A DNA stretch of 64,000 nt. Source: Pseudanabaena sp. lw0831. GTDB lineage: Bacteria > Cyanobacteriota > Cyanobacteriia > Pseudanabaenales > Pseudanabaenaceae. Where the stretch lies: positions 1 through 64,000 of the forward strand of contig NZ_BBJB01000114.1 in NCBI RefSeq assembly GCF_016584665.1, read 5' to 3'. The notes below the pieces were generated by a model. It had not been told where the DNA came from and did no database searches. It saw only the letters and a program-made list of their open reading frames with translations. Below are positions 25,802 through 35,181 of the stretch, one piece after another. Numbering within the stretch: the stretch's first letter is position 1; each line of letters opens with the position of its first letter. Position numbers and translations under genes: made by a program.

Positions 25802-26491
25802 TTAGGCAGTGACAAGCTCAGGACGCTTGCTGTTGCGAATACCTTTGATTGCTTCAGCATAGTCAGGAGCATTAAATACTGCCGAACCAGCCACGATCGC
25901 ATTAGCACCAGCTTCCAAAACTTGCCAAGTGTTATTCGCCTTCAGACCACCATCAACTTCGATCCAAGGATCGAGTCCGCGATCGTCACACATTTGACGC
26001 AACTTGGCGATTTTAGGAATTACGTTAGGAATAAAGCTTTGACCACCAAAGCCAGGGTTCACACTCATGATCAAAACCAAATCGCAAAGATCGAGAACAT
26101 ACTCAATAAAGCTTAAGGGAGTCGAAGGATTGAGGGAAACGCCAGCAAGTTTACCGAGTTCCTTGATTTGGCAAAGATTGCGATGTAAGTGAGGGCAAGC
26201 GGTATGCTCTGCATGAACGGTGATGATATCTGCACCAGCCTTTGCAAAGTCAGCCACATATCTTTCTGGCTCAGTAATCATCAAATGCACATCTAAAATT
26301 TTGGTCGTCACAGGACGAATCGCGGAAACGATCAAGGGTCCAATCGTGATGTTTGGAACAAAGTGTCCATCCATAACATCAACGTGAATCCAATCTGCAC
26401 CCGCCGCATCAACTGCACGAATGTCGTCACCTAAACGGCTAAAGTCAGCAGACAAGATTGAAGGGGAAATAACTGTGGACTTTTTAGGCAT
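25802..26491 (-). CDS. rpe: Ribulose-phosphate 3-epimerase
   Basis: Rpe interconverts ribulose-5-phosphate and xylulose-5-phosphate in the Calvin-Benson cycle and the pentose phosphate pathway. 229-aa TIM barrel with [10 protein letters not shown] at the start, [31 protein letters not shown] and EVDGGLK, which include the metal-binding His and Asp residues. Length and spacing are standard. Confidence 0.97.
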   Translation of the reverse strand: MPKKSTVISPSILSADFSRLGDDIRAVDAAGADWIHVDVMDGHFVPNITIGPLIVSAIRPVTTKILDVHLMITEPERYVADFAKAGADIITVHAEHTACPHLHRNLCQIKELGKLAGVSLNPSTPLSFIEYVLDLCDLVLIMSVNPGFGGQSFIPNVIPKIAKLRQMCDDRGLDPWIEVDGGLKANNTWQVLEAGANAIVAGSAVFNAPDYAEAIKGIRNSKRPELVTA

Positions 26492-26597
26492 ATGATTTAC
26501 GGGGGCTTAGCTTTATAAAGATCTGAAAAACAGCAGATAAAAGTAGTTTTAACTACAGTCTTACCTTAATTATTAATTAAATTTAGCAGTTTTGATC

Positions 26598-26662
26598 AAT
26601 TAAAACCCAAAAATGATGATTCGCCCGCGAAGCGGGCGAATCATCATTTTTGGGTTTTAATT
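26598..26662. terminator. 31-bp perfect triloop palindrome after pit
   Basis: Arms 26598-26628 and 26632-26662, loop GAA, outer ends AATTAAAACCC and complement. It ends 4 bp from the pit stop codon and lies between pit and rpe on the minus strand. Confidence 0.92.
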
Positions 26663-26666
26663 TTTA

Positions 26667-28136
26667 TTAAGCCAAGGTATTTGAAAACTGATGAACTGCA
26701 AATAGACTAATAGTATATGTCCCAAATCCAAGCAGAATACAAACTGGTAATGTTAACAACCAAGCTAGTAGCAAGTTTTTTAAAGTATCGCTCTGTACAC
26801 CAGACCGATTGGCTACCATCGATCCAGCAATACCCGATGAAAGTATATGGGTGGTACTAACGGGCAATCCGAAATAATCGGCTGTAACGATTGTGGTCAT
26901 GGTGATTAACTCCGCGATCGCACCTTGAGCATAGTTAAGAGGCTCTTTACCAATTTTTTCACCAACAGTAATGACAACGCGCTTCCATCCAATCATTGTT
27001 CCTGAGCCAAGCGCAAGCGCAATTGTAATCTTCACCCAAAAGGGAATGAATTTGGTAGTTTTATCTAATTGATTTCGATAGTCAATTAGTAAAGATTGCT
27101 GATCAAGATTAGCTAATTTTTGTTGATTTTCTAATTTAGTAATAGTATTAGCCACAAGGTAAATATCAGTTCTAATTTGATTGCGATCGCTCTCGGCTAT
27201 ATCCATAAAATCACTACTTATTGATAAAATCTTGCCTATTAACTGACTTTCAGAAGCGAGCGATCGCCAAATATTTTCATCTAATTGCCCTTGCGGTTTT
27301 AAGAAATTAGTAAGCTCACTTTGACTATTCGCAAACAATTGATTGTGAATCGAATTTCCACGGATCTGTGATTCTAAAACTGGAATAGCCGCTTGTGATG
27401 TAGCAACTAATTGCGCGATCGCTTGAGGACTAGTATGCATATTTAAAGAGAAAATACTTGGCAATAAAATCACTAAAACCAGCATCATTAAGCCCATTCC
27501 TTTCTGTCCATCATTAGAGCCATGGGCAAAGCTGACACCCGTACAGGTCAAAATTAACATTGCCCTAATCCCCAAAGATGGAGCTTCTTCTGTTGGCGCA
27601 GTATAGAGATTTTCTTGCTTAATCAGAAATTTGGCGATTATAAATAATATTGCGGCTCCACAAAATCCGATCAATGGTGAAATCAATAGAGAAATTAGCA
27701 CTTCCTGCATTTTTATCCAATTTACGCCATCCCACCAATTATTTTCTGTGGATAAGACAGAATTAGCTAAACCTATTCCCAAAATTGAGCCAATTAAGGA
27801 GTGTGTACTCGATATGGGTAATCCCAAATACCAAGTTCCTAAATTCCAAATGATTGCCGAAGTTAATAAAGCCAAAACCATAATCAAACTTTGGCTTGAT
27901 TCTTTGCTAACAAGTAACTCTACTGGTAATAAAGCCACGATCGAGAAAGCAACTACCCCACTTGAAGTGATCACGCCCAATAAATTGCAAATTCCTGACC
28001 AGACGACTGCATAAGTAGGTTTTAAAGAATTTGTATAAATAACTGTCGCTACAGCATTAGCCGTGTCGTGAAATCCATTCACAAACTCAAAGCCGATGAC
28101 TAAGGCGATCGCGAAGCCTAAAAATAGATATTCCAT
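26667..28136 (-). CDS. Inorganic phosphate transporter, PiT family
   Basis: 489-aa low-affinity phosphate permease of the plasma membrane, driven by cation symport. The two PiT signatures are present: GFHDTANAVAT near residue 21 and SFAHGSNDGQKGMG in the middle; GLPISSTHSL and its C-terminal partner GLPVSTTHIL mark the duplicated half-repeats. A large hydrophilic loop (about residues 235-365) separates the halves, with Gln/Asn-rich sequence. The high-affinity pst operon is 25 kb away in the same window. No Pho box is seen here. Confidence 0.93.
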   Translation of the reverse strand: MEYLFLGFAIALVIGFEFVNGFHDTANAVATVIYTNSLKPTYAVVWSGICNLLGVITSSGVVAFSIVALLPVELLVSKESSQSLIMVLALLTSAIIWNLGTWYLGLPISSTHSLIGSILGIGLANSVLSTENNWWDGVNWIKMQEVLISLLISPLIGFCGAAILFIIAKFLIKQENLYTAPTEEAPSLGIRAMLILTCTGVSFAHGSNDGQKGMGLMMLVLVILLPSIFSLNMHTSPQAIAQLVATSQAAIPVLESQIRGNSIHNQLFANSQSELTNFLKPQGQLDENIWRSLASESQLIGKILSISSDFMDIAESDRNQIRTDIYLVANTITKLENQQKLANLDQQSLLIDYRNQLDKTTKFIPFWVKITIALALGSGTMIGWKRVVITVGEKIGKEPLNYAQGAIAELITMTTIVTADYFGLPVSTTHILSSGIAGSMVANRSGVQSDTLKNLLLAWLLTLPVCILLGFGTYTISLFAVHQFSNTLA

Positions 28137-28149
28137 TTTTTTACTATTT

Positions 28150-28182
28150 TTTTAATTCCTGAGCAAAGCTCAGGAATTAAAA
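28150..28182. terminator. mreD terminator hairpin
   Basis: 15-bp perfect arms (TTTTAATTCCTGAGC and complement), loop AAA, ending next to the mreD stop codon. Confidence 0.88.
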
Positions 28183-28728
28183 TCAATCTTCTTGTTTTTC
28201 TAGCGATCGCCACCAACGGCTGAGAGGAAAGTAAATTACAGGTGACCACAAGCTACTCAAAATTGCGGAACTAAGTGCAATCCGTTGTTGTAAAGTCCAA
28301 ACATTATCCATGCCTGCTCCCATGACAGTCAGTTGCACCGCATGTATAGTCTCGACAATTACTGCCATTCCAAACACAATTAAAGCGATCGAAATAAAGT
28401 CCTCTTGCACATATCGCTGCTTTTGCAAAAGTGAGGTAAGCCCACCAGCGATCGCTAGACCCAAAGCATGAGTTGGCGCAATAATCATGCCTGAAAAAGT
28501 CATGCCGTCCTGTATAAATCCCAGCGCGATACCCACCATCACCGACAACAATACAGGACGATTGACACTCCAAGCCACTAGCCAAATTAGCAACCAGTTA
28601 GGGGCAATTCCCATCAAAGTCATGCCTGGGAATCTGGTATACATCGATAAAATGCAAATTAGCAGTGACCCAATGGTTACCGCCCAGTTTAAAAACTTTT
28701 TTGATAAAGGAACCTTGCGCTCAAGCAT
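28183..28728 (-). CDS. mreD: Rod shape-determining protein MreD
   Basis: 181-aa polytopic membrane protein of the elongasome (from MLERKVPL; an upstream in-frame start would run into mreC). About five hydrophobic segments, with RFPGMTLMGIAPNWLLIWLV and GIALGFIQDG, the conserved core of cyanobacterial MreD. It is the last gene of mreBCD. Sequence divergence in this family is high, so the call relies partly on position. Confidence 0.88.
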   Translation of the reverse strand: MLERKVPLSKKFLNWAVTIGSLLICILSMYTRFPGMTLMGIAPNWLLIWLVAWSVNRPVLLSVMVGIALGFIQDGMTFSGMIIAPTHALGLAIAGGLTSLLQKQRYVQEDFISIALIVFGMAVIVETIHAVQLTVMGAGMDNVWTLQQRIALSSAILSSLWSPVIYFPLSRWWRSLEKQED

Positions 28729-28756
28729 TATTTTTTTGAATGGGTTATCGCCTCTC

Positions 28757-29491
28757 TTAAAAAGGATATACCTCAACGTAATCGAGTAATCCCAGAGGGG
28801 TTGAAAACTCAACAACTGCCTCAGGTGCAGGTTGCTTATCGAGATTTATAGATTTAATCCTACCAACAGGTAGATTTTCAGGAAATAGGGTACTAAATTG
28901 CGAAGTACTAACAATATCTCCTACTTTTACATCTGGATCGCGCTCAAAAAATTCTAGAGTCGCTATATTTTGGCTTTGCCCTTTGAGCATTCCACTAATG
29001 CGGCTGCGACTAATAACAACACCAACTTGACTATTAGGATCACTGATTAGCAAAATTTGACTACTATTTGGTGATACATGGGTCACCCGTCCCACTAATC
29101 CGCCTGGTGCAATCACATATGCCCCAGACTTAATGCCATCATTACTCCCCTTGCCTATTAAAATTTGATTCCACCAAGAGTCAGCACCACGACCAATTAC
29201 AGCCGCCCAAACGCCAGAACCATTAGAAGATACTTTTACCTTCAAAAGTTCTTTCATGCGCTGATTTTGTGACTCTAGCTCAGTTAGGCGATAGCGGAGT
29301 TCACGTACTTGAGCATCTTGCAATATTTCTTGCTTAGATACATTTGATTGGAAAGGGCGGCTCAGAAACTGATAAGTTTCCATAATTGCTACGCCCTGAG
29401 TTTGACGGATTAACCAAGCCAAACCAATCCCAGCCGTAACAACTACAGTCTGAAAGCGATAGCGCTCCCACCAACTACGGATTGAATCCAT
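28757..29491 (-). CDS. mreC: Rod shape-determining protein MreC
   Basis: 244-aa membrane-anchored periplasmic protein that scaffolds the cell-wall elongation complex. N-terminal cytoplasmic basic stretch, one membrane span (about 16-30), a coiled coil (about 55-85, QDAQVRELRYRLTELESQ), then beta domains with WWNQILIGKGSNDGI and APGGLVGRV, typical of MreC. 11 bp downstream of mreB. Confidence 0.95.
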   Translation of the reverse strand: MDSIRSWWERYRFQTVVVTAGIGLAWLIRQTQGVAIMETYQFLSRPFQSNVSKQEILQDAQVRELRYRLTELESQNQRMKELLKVKVSSNGSGVWAAVIGRGADSWWNQILIGKGSNDGIKSGAYVIAPGGLVGRVTHVSPNSSQILLISDPNSQVGVVISRSRISGMLKGQSQNIATLEFFERDPDVKVGDIVSTSQFSTLFPENLPVGRIKSINLDKQPAPEAVVEFSTPLGLLDYVEVYPF

Positions 29492-29502
29492 GAAAAATTT
29501 AC

Positions 29503-30528
29503 CTATAAACTTTTCAAGCGGCTGGTGAGGACTCGACCCAGATTCTTATAATCTTCTAGGACGCGACCAGCACCGATTACCACACAGTCCAAGGGGGCTG
29601 GGGCGATGTGAGTGATAATTCCTGTTTCGTGACTAATCAAGGTGTCGATACCATTCAGCATTGCTCCACCACCAGCCAACATGATGCCACGATCGATAAT
29701 ATCGGCAGCTAGTTCGGGCGGTGTGCGCTCTAGGGTACGCTTTACAGCTTCAATGATCACTGAGAGTGGTTCACTCATGCTCTCACGAATTTCTGAAGAT
29801 TTCACGGTGACCGTGCGAGGTAAGCCCGATAGTAGGTGTAAGCCTCTGACCTCCATCGAAGTCTCTTCTTTAATCGGATAAGCTGAACCAATTTTGATTT
29901 TGATTTCTTCTGAAGTCCGTTCCCCAACAACGAGGTTATGTACAGTCTTCATGTATTTCATGATTGCTTCGCTGAGCTCGTCACCTGCAACACGCACCGA
30001 CTCACTCAATACTATCCCCTGTAAACTCATCACCGCAACTTCGGTAGTACCACCACCGATGTCAATGATCATGTTACCTGTGGCTTCAGTTACAGGTAAT
30101 CCAGCCCCGATCGCCGCAGCGATCGGCTCATCAATTGGGTAAACTTCACTTGCTCCAGCGCGACGAGCTGCATCCATAACGGCACGCCATTCCACGCCTG
30201 TTACGCCACTGGGAATGCCGATCGCGATGCGAGGATTAAAAACGCCTTTTTTAACTTTCTGAATGAATGAACGTAGCATCAACTCAGCCGAGTCAAAGTC
30301 AGCAATCACTCCGTCTTTAAGGGGACGCACCGCAATGATGTCACCAGGGGTGCGACCGATCATTTTGTTAGCTTCATTTCCGACCGCATAGGCGGTCTTA
30401 TCTCGTTGATCGATCGCTACAACTGATGGCTCTTGAAGCACAATACCTTCACCAGACACATAAATAAGTGTGTTGGCAGTACCGAGATCAATGCCGATGT
30501 CTTTCGTAAAATGGCGTAATAAACCCAC
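29503..30528 (-). CDS. mreB: Cell shape-determining protein MreB
   Basis: 341-aa bacterial actin that forms filaments under the membrane and directs lateral wall synthesis. Phosphate loop 1 GIDLGTANTLIY, DIGGGTTEVAV (phosphate 2), and GGGAMLNGID (adenosine region) are intact; EPSVVAID follows the first strand. First gene of mreBCD with gaps of 11 and 28 bp. The upstream region has a 24-bp palindrome and is divergent from the SRPBCC gene. Confidence 0.98.
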   Translation of the reverse strand: MGLLRHFTKDIGIDLGTANTLIYVSGEGIVLQEPSVVAIDQRDKTAYAVGNEANKMIGRTPGDIIAVRPLKDGVIADFDSAELMLRSFIQKVKKGVFNPRIAIGIPSGVTGVEWRAVMDAARRAGASEVYPIDEPIAAAIGAGLPVTEATGNMIIDIGGGTTEVAVMSLQGIVLSESVRVAGDELSEAIMKYMKTVHNLVVGERTSEEIKIKIGSAYPIKEETSMEVRGLHLLSGLPRTVTVKSSEIRESMSEPLSVIIEAVKRTLERTPPELAADIIDRGIMLAGGGAMLNGIDTLISHETGIITHIAPAPLDCVVIGAGRVLEDYKNLGRVLTSRLKSL

Positions 30529-30633
30529 AGTAAAACTCTTCCAGTGGTCAAACTAGCTATACATTCTTAACATTTTATTACGATTGTTGTCACTTAGTCT
30601 AGTCTTTTTGCCTACTCCGAAAGTCTTGTATTT

Positions 30634-30684
30634 CCAAACCAAAGTCAAAAGCATTGCAAAGCAATGCTTTTGACTTTGGTTTGG
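30634..30684. repeat. 24-bp perfect triloop palindrome between divergent genes
   Basis: Arms 30634-30657 and 30661-30684, loop AAA. It lies between the starts of mreB and the SRPBCC gene, so it is not placed as a terminator. Confidence 0.9.
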
Positions 30685-30747
30685 AGGGAGCATTTTGTTA
30701 TGATAGTTAGGTCTGGCAAAACTTTGTAACAATTTAACGATTATCCA

Positions 30748-31194
30748 ATGAGTGATTGGCTCGAACATACCGTCCAAACTGAAGTAGCTATTCCCGTGGA
30801 ATATGCATGGTCGTTGTGGTCAGATTTACAGGCTATGCCCCGTTGGATGAAGTGGATTGACTCTGTGGTAGTCACTGCCGATCCTGAAATATCAGCATGG
30901 AAACTCGGCACAAACGGCTTAACTTTTACTTGGAAGTCACGTATTCTCAAACAAATTCCCAATCAAATTATTCAGTGGGAATCGATTGGTGGCTTGCCAA
31001 ATCGTGGGGCTGTGAGGTTTTATGGTCGCCCTAATAATATGACGATTGTGAAGTTAAGCATTGCCTATGCGATTCCTGCGATCGGGCAAATTATGGATAA
31101 TTTGTTTTTGGGGCAAGTTGTTGAGTCCACTTTGCAGGCTGATTTAGACAGATTCAGAATTTATGCCCAAGAAGATTTTGCTAAGACCAGTTAA
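30748..31194 (+). CDS. SRPBCC (START-like) family protein
   Basis: 148 aa with the helix-grip fold pattern of polyketide cyclase/START proteins: VAIPVEYAWSLWSDLQAMPRWMKWI at the N-terminus, FTWKSRI and QIIQWESIGGLPNRG strands, and a C-terminal long helix. Such proteins bind hydrophobic ligands or act as small cyclases; the ligand is unknown. The final codons A-K-T-S and the stop lie inside the left arm of the next palindrome. Confidence 0.82.
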   Translation: MSDWLEHTVQTEVAIPVEYAWSLWSDLQAMPRWMKWIDSVVVTADPEISAWKLGTNGLTFTWKSRILKQIPNQIIQWESIGGLPNRGAVRFYGRPNNMTIVKLSIAYAIPAIGQIMDNLFLGQVVESTLQADLDRFRIYAQEDFAKTS

Positions 31195-31237
31195 ATAAAA
31201 AAGAGCGCAAAGCGCTCTTTTTTATTTAACTGGTCTT
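31183..31237. terminator. 26-bp palindrome that includes the end of the SRPBCC gene
   Basis: Perfect arms 31183-31208 and 31212-31237, loop AAA. The outer nine bases of the left arm are coding, followed by the TAA stop. A smaller hairpin AGAAGC-ACTTTGC-GCTTCT follows at 31242-31260. Confidence 0.93.
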
Positions 31238-31268
31238 GTATAGAAGCACTTTGCGCTTCTTTCAATAT

Positions 31269-31730
31269 TTAAAAGATTGATCGCTGTCCTTCAGGACTGA
31301 CCCCAATAATTGTGAGTTGGCAATCTAGGACTGAGAAGCCATACTTGTCAGCAACTTTTTTACTAATCGTGAGAATCTGATCGTTTTTGAATTCAATAAC
31401 ACGGTTAGTTTTGACGCAGACTAAATGGTGGTGATGGTGAGGCTTGGGTTGATTAATTTCATAATGTTTGTGATCTTCCGTGAGTTCTAACTCACGTAAA
31501 ATCCCCATTCTTGCCATCATTTTCACAGTGCGATAAATTGTCGAAAGACTAATATTTTCACCTTGCGCTTTTAACCGTTCGTAAAGATCTTCTGCACTGA
31601 GATGTTCACCTTCAGGCAGGGTTTGAAATGTACTTAAGATCACCTCGCGCTGCGGTGTCATGCGACAACCCTTTGAATTTAGTTCAGCCTTGAGGGCCTC
31701 AGGTGAATAGGTAGGCTCCGCAGAAGTCAT
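31269..31730 (-). CDS. fur: Fur-family metalloregulator
   Basis: 153-aa ferric-uptake-regulator-type repressor. Winged-helix N-terminus with RMTPQREVIL and DLYERLK, SLSTIYRTVKMM as recognition helix, then HKHYEI, the histidine cluster PHHHHHLVC and DCQLTI. The CxxC motif that holds structural zinc in many Fur proteins is absent: the first site reads CVKT and the C-terminal one SPEG. The most similar group is Fur (iron) rather than Zur, but metal choice is not proven. It is divergent from rlmI. Confidence 0.88.
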   Translation of the reverse strand: MTSAEPTYSPEALKAELNSKGCRMTPQREVILSTFQTLPEGEHLSAEDLYERLKAQGENISLSTIYRTVKMMARMGILRELELTEDHKHYEINQPKPHHHHHLVCVKTNRVIEFKNDQILTISKKVADKYGFSVLDCQLTIIGVSPEGQRSIF

Positions 31731-31788
31731 AGCATTATCAATAACGATAGCTTCTTGAGAATAACATAAATGTCATTAGCAGAGCATC

Positions 31789-31859
31789 AATTCGCATCAA
31801 ACCCAATATTGTTGTCAGCGCCGTAGGCGCTGACAACAATATTGGGTTTGATGCGAATT
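31789..31859. repeat. 34-bp perfect triloop palindrome between divergent genes
   Basis: The longest perfect stem in the window: arms 31789-31822 and 31826-31859, loop GTA. It occupies the fur-rlmI divergent promoter region. Confidence 0.93.
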
Positions 31860-31932
31860 AGAGTGGGCATTGCCCGTCCTACTCCTTTCTATGTTATGTT
31901 TAGCACCCTATCCTACTTAGAAGTTATTAGCC

Positions 31933-33132
31933 ATGTCATCGTTGCCCCGTGCGATTATTCATCGTAAAAAAGTCGATGCGGTTCAGCGTTTCCATCCTTG
32001 GATTTTTTCGGGCGCGATCGCGAAAATGCAAGGGGAAGTCAGTGATGGTGACCTAGTAGAAGCCTATAGCGAAGATGGCAAGTTTTTAGCGATCGGCTTG
32101 TGGGGAATGGGTAGCATTGCGATTAAGGTGTTATCGTTTCAGCCTGTTGAGTCGATGCAGCAGTTGCTTCGCGATCGCCTACAGCAAGCATTTACTTTAA
32201 GAAAGCAACTAGGATTAATCGATAATCCAGAGACAAATTGCTATCGATTGATTAATTCTGAAGGGGATGGTTTAGCAGGGTTAATTATTGATGTTTATGG
32301 TGGCACGGCGGTTTTGCAATGTCATTCATTGGGAACCTATCGCTATCGTCAGGATATTGCGGAGATATTGAAAGAAATTTATGGCGATCGCTTACTTGCC
32401 GTTTACGACAAAAGCTCGGCGACGCTTTCACGCAAATCACAAACGCAGTCTCAAGATGGTTTATTGATCGGCGAGAAATCTGCTGATAGTGCCGAGGTTC
32501 TGGAATATGGACATCGTTTTATTGTTGATTGGGAAAGAGGTCAAAAAACTGGATTTTTCTTGGATCAACGTGAAAATCGACGCTTGTTTGGCAAGTATGC
32601 CACAGGTAAAAAAGTTTTAAATACTTTTTGCTATTCGGGCGGATTTTCGGTGTATGCAATGGCGGCGGGTGCGCGAGAAGTGCATTCGATCGATAGCTCT
32701 GTGAAGGCGATGGAATGGACAGATCGGAATATTGCTGCGAATTTTGATGCTGAGCGTCAGGCGACCCATACGTCTTTCGCAGGCGATGTATTTGATTTTC
32801 TGAAGCAATGCGATCAGGATTACGATGCGATCGTGCTTGATCCTCCTGCTTTTGCTAAAAGCTTGTCGGCGCGACATGCCGCGATGCAAGCCTATAAACG
32901 ATTGAATTTACAGGCATTTTCTAAATTAAAAAGCGGTGGTTTATTGTTTACATTCTCCTGTTCGCAGGTGGTGAATGTAGAGAATTTTACAGGGGCGGTG
33001 ACGGCGGCGGCGATCGAGTCAGGTCGAACGATTCAAGTTTTACATCATCTAACGCATCCTGCGGATCATCCTACGAGTATTTTTCATCCAGAAGGCGCGT
33101 ATCTTAAGGGCTTAGTTTTGAGCGTTAACTAA
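31933..33132 (+). CDS. rlmI: Class I rRNA methyltransferase, RlmI type
   Basis: 399-aa cytoplasmic SAM-dependent methyltransferase of the RlmI family (m5C in 23S rRNA). N-terminal PUA-like domain (about 1-80, KKVDAVQRFHPWIFSGAI), a middle EEHEE-type region, then the Rossmann domain with GFFLDQRENRR, LNTFCYSGGFSVYA, DSS, and the catalytic DPPAFAKS motif; FSCSQ holds the second cysteine. It overlaps the convergent Uma2 gene by four bases at the stop codons. Confidence 0.93.
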   Translation: MSSLPRAIIHRKKVDAVQRFHPWIFSGAIAKMQGEVSDGDLVEAYSEDGKFLAIGLWGMGSIAIKVLSFQPVESMQQLLRDRLQQAFTLRKQLGLIDNPETNCYRLINSEGDGLAGLIIDVYGGTAVLQCHSLGTYRYRQDIAEILKEIYGDRLLAVYDKSSATLSRKSQTQSQDGLLIGEKSADSAEVLEYGHRFIVDWERGQKTGFFLDQRENRRLFGKYATGKKVLNTFCYSGGFSVYAMAAGAREVHSIDSSVKAMEWTDRNIAANFDAERQATHTSFAGDVFDFLKQCDQDYDAIVLDPPAFAKSLSARHAAMQAYKRLNLQAFSKLKSGGLLFTFSCSQVVNVENFTGAVTAAAIESGRTIQVLHHLTHPADHPTSIFHPEGAYLKGLVLSVN

Positions 33133-33761
33133 GCAGCCATAATTTTCTCAACAGTAAGATTTAATTCTGGAAAGGTTGGCGAAACTAGGCGAACGCCGTT
33201 TTGAAACCTTGTCATTTGGTACTTACCTTCTGTATCTAAGGTAAATATGAAAACAGATGGGATCTTAGGATCGCCTAGATAGTCGCGAGAACCGATCGCT
33301 AAATAATCAACAATCCAATACTCAGGAATCCCTAAACGTTCGTATTCTGCGAGTTTATCAATGTAATCATCTTCCCAATTGGTAGACACCACCTCAACAG
33401 CAATCTGAATTGGTTCGCGAATACCTCGATGATTTTGGCGATCGCTCCGCCAAACATCTCGATTAATTACACTTACATCTGGATGTCTGCCCTGTTCTTT
33501 ACCTTTTTTATTTATGGTTAACACCGCAGCAACATCATTGACTACATAGTTTAACTGAAGTCGCTTGACCTCATCCTTGATTGCATCCATGATTAATCCC
33601 GCAACATCGTAGTGAATTCTGGTTGCTAAAATTTTTACCATTTTGCCATCCACAAGTTCATAGCGACCATCTTCAGGACATTGCTCCAAAAATTTATCAA
33701 AACTTAGATCTAGTTTTTGTTCTAGTTCTGAGCCAGATTTTGGTTGAGTGAGTGTAATCAT
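33129..33761 (-). CDS. Uma2-family (DUF820) putative endonuclease
   Basis: 210 aa from the ATG at 33761, with AGGA upstream. PD-(D/E)xK-type fold: ELVDGKMVKI, HPDVSVI as the active Asp, and the motif IAVEVVSTN with E-x-V in place of the classic E-x-K, followed by KLAEYERLGIPEYWIVD. Uma2 genes are present in many copies in cyanobacterial genomes and are thought to derive from mobile elements or restriction enzymes; function is unproven. Confidence 0.88.
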   Translation of the reverse strand: MITLTQPKSGSELEQKLDLSFDKFLEQCPEDGRYELVDGKMVKILATRIHYDVAGLIMDAIKDEVKRLQLNYVVNDVAAVLTINKKGKEQGRHPDVSVINRDVWRSDRQNHRGIREPIQIAVEVVSTNWEDDYIDKLAEYERLGIPEYWIVDYLAIGSRDYLGDPKIPSVFIFTLDTEGKYQMTRFQNGVRLVSPTFPELNLTVEKIMAA

Positions 33762-33824
33762 AGATTTCCTCAAAATGCGTAGTCTAAATTATATCAAACC
33801 CCTATCAAAGACTCCCTAGTACAA

Positions 33825-33936
33825 TTAAAGCCGCAAAGTGCGAAGCAACGCACTTTGCGGCTTTAAGGAATTACACTAAAATAATTGAACCCAAAAACAT
33901 GGCGGTGGGCTACGCCCACCGCCATGTTTTTGGGTT
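33825..33936. repeat. Two palindromes upstream of the TPR gene
   Basis: First: 18-bp perfect arms 33825-33842 and 33849-33866, loop AAGCAA. Second: 23-bp perfect arms 33888-33910 and 33914-33936, loop TAC. The region lies between divergent genes and contains AGTACAATTAAA, a family C-like flank. Confidence 0.9.
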
Positions 33937-34065
33937 TTATATGGATCATTTTTTCCTTGGAGTTCCCTTAATTGTACAAATGTCAGAAAATGTCGGAAAA
34001 CTTCTAGAGAAAATTGCTTTTATGTCGCTACAATGTGTGCACCTTTTTGGTGAGGATGTAGGGAT

Positions 34066-35094
34066 ATGTATAGAAAGCGTCAGAAAATGTCCGTTGCAAG
34101 TCTAGGAGCAACAATCTTAGCGGCAGTTGTGGGAGCGATCGTCGTGCCGATGCCAACTCAGGCCCAACAAGCAACCGTCAACCCCGCAAATCGTTCAGTT
34201 CGAGATGAAGCCGATCGCTTGCTCGATCTTGGCTATGGTCAACTCAAGGATGGCAAACATCGCGAAGCAATTAAGACTTGGCTCTATGCGATCGGTTATT
34301 ACCGCCGCGTCAATGATCAATCTGCGATTTCCTACACTTTGGCGCGGGTGAGTGATGCCTATGAAATGATGGGGGCGGCTAATGCGGCTCAAGACACGAC
34401 TCGTCAAAGAATCCGTTATGCTAATACCCTGAAGGATAATGGCGCTAAGTTAGAAAGCTCAAATAACTTAGTAAGTTTTGAGATTGCCCAAAACAAACTG
34501 GAATCAGCCGCGCAACTCAACAAAGAAACCCTTGATCTGGCTATTCAAAATGATCAAGGACTGAATACGGCGATCGCCTTGAATAACAAAGGGCTAATTG
34601 CAGGGCGCTATGGCGATCATATGGCGGCAATCAAGCTTTATTACGCATCGATCAAACAATATCCCATCCGTGAAGCGATCGGTGAAGGCTATGTCTACGT
34701 TAATAGCGGTGACAGCTTAATGGCGTTGGATAATTACAAAGCGGCGATCACAGACTATGGCATGGCTCTGACGATCGCTCGCCAATATCGCAATTATCCA
34801 CTGATGGCAGTAGCAAGTGATCGCCTGATTGCCGCTTATCTCGAAGTCCCTAACTTTTATCGGATCGAGGAATTATTGCAAAATCGATCTAGCTTGGCTT
34901 TGGTAATGGGCGATCGCGAAACAGCCGCGATCGTGCAACGATATTTGGGTGATTTGTACTTATCTTTTGGAAATCTGCCAAAATCACGCGCTGCTTACCA
35001 AGAGTCCTATGATTTTGCTGCTATGCTAGAAGATACTTCTAGCTTGCAACTGCGAGAAGCTTATTACAAATTGCAGACACTAGAAAGATTGTAA
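34066..35094 (+). CDS. Exported TPR-repeat protein
   Basis: 342 aa. Signal peptide 1-33 (basic MYRKRQK start, hydrophobic AATILAAVVGAIVV-like core, cut near QAQ). The mature part is helical throughout, with TPR-type units such as RLLDLGYGQLKDGKHREAIKTW and IALNNKGLIAGRYGDHMAAI, and a last unit near YLGDLYLSFGNLPKSRAAY. It probably binds a partner protein in periplasm or thylakoid lumen. It is followed after about 90 bp by an M16 peptidase gene on the same strand. Confidence 0.75.
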   Translation: MYRKRQKMSVASLGATILAAVVGAIVVPMPTQAQQATVNPANRSVRDEADRLLDLGYGQLKDGKHREAIKTWLYAIGYYRRVNDQSAISYTLARVSDAYEMMGAANAAQDTTRQRIRYANTLKDNGAKLESSNNLVSFEIAQNKLESAAQLNKETLDLAIQNDQGLNTAIALNNKGLIAGRYGDHMAAIKLYYASIKQYPIREAIGEGYVYVNSGDSLMALDNYKAAITDYGMALTIARQYRNYPLMAVASDRLIAAYLEVPNFYRIEELLQNRSSLALVMGDRETAAIVQRYLGDLYLSFGNLPKSRAAYQESYDFAAMLEDTSSLQLREAYYKLQTLERL

Positions 35095-35100
35095 GTTTTG

Positions 35101-35125
35101 CGAGGTGGTGCATTGCATCACCTCG
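35101..35125. repeat. 11-bp hairpin between TPR and peptidase genes
   Basis: CGAGGTGGTGC and GCATCACCTCG with loop ATT and one G-T wobble, a few bases after the TPR stop codon. Confidence 0.75.
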
Positions 35126-35181
35126 GATTGAATATAAAAGCGCTTTTTATTTTAAAATTTAGTAAAAACTTTAAATTTGCC

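Noticed and set aside
27631-28014. 127-aa open frame antisense to pit
   Set aside because: Mirror of hydrophobic codons of the permease; no start signal.
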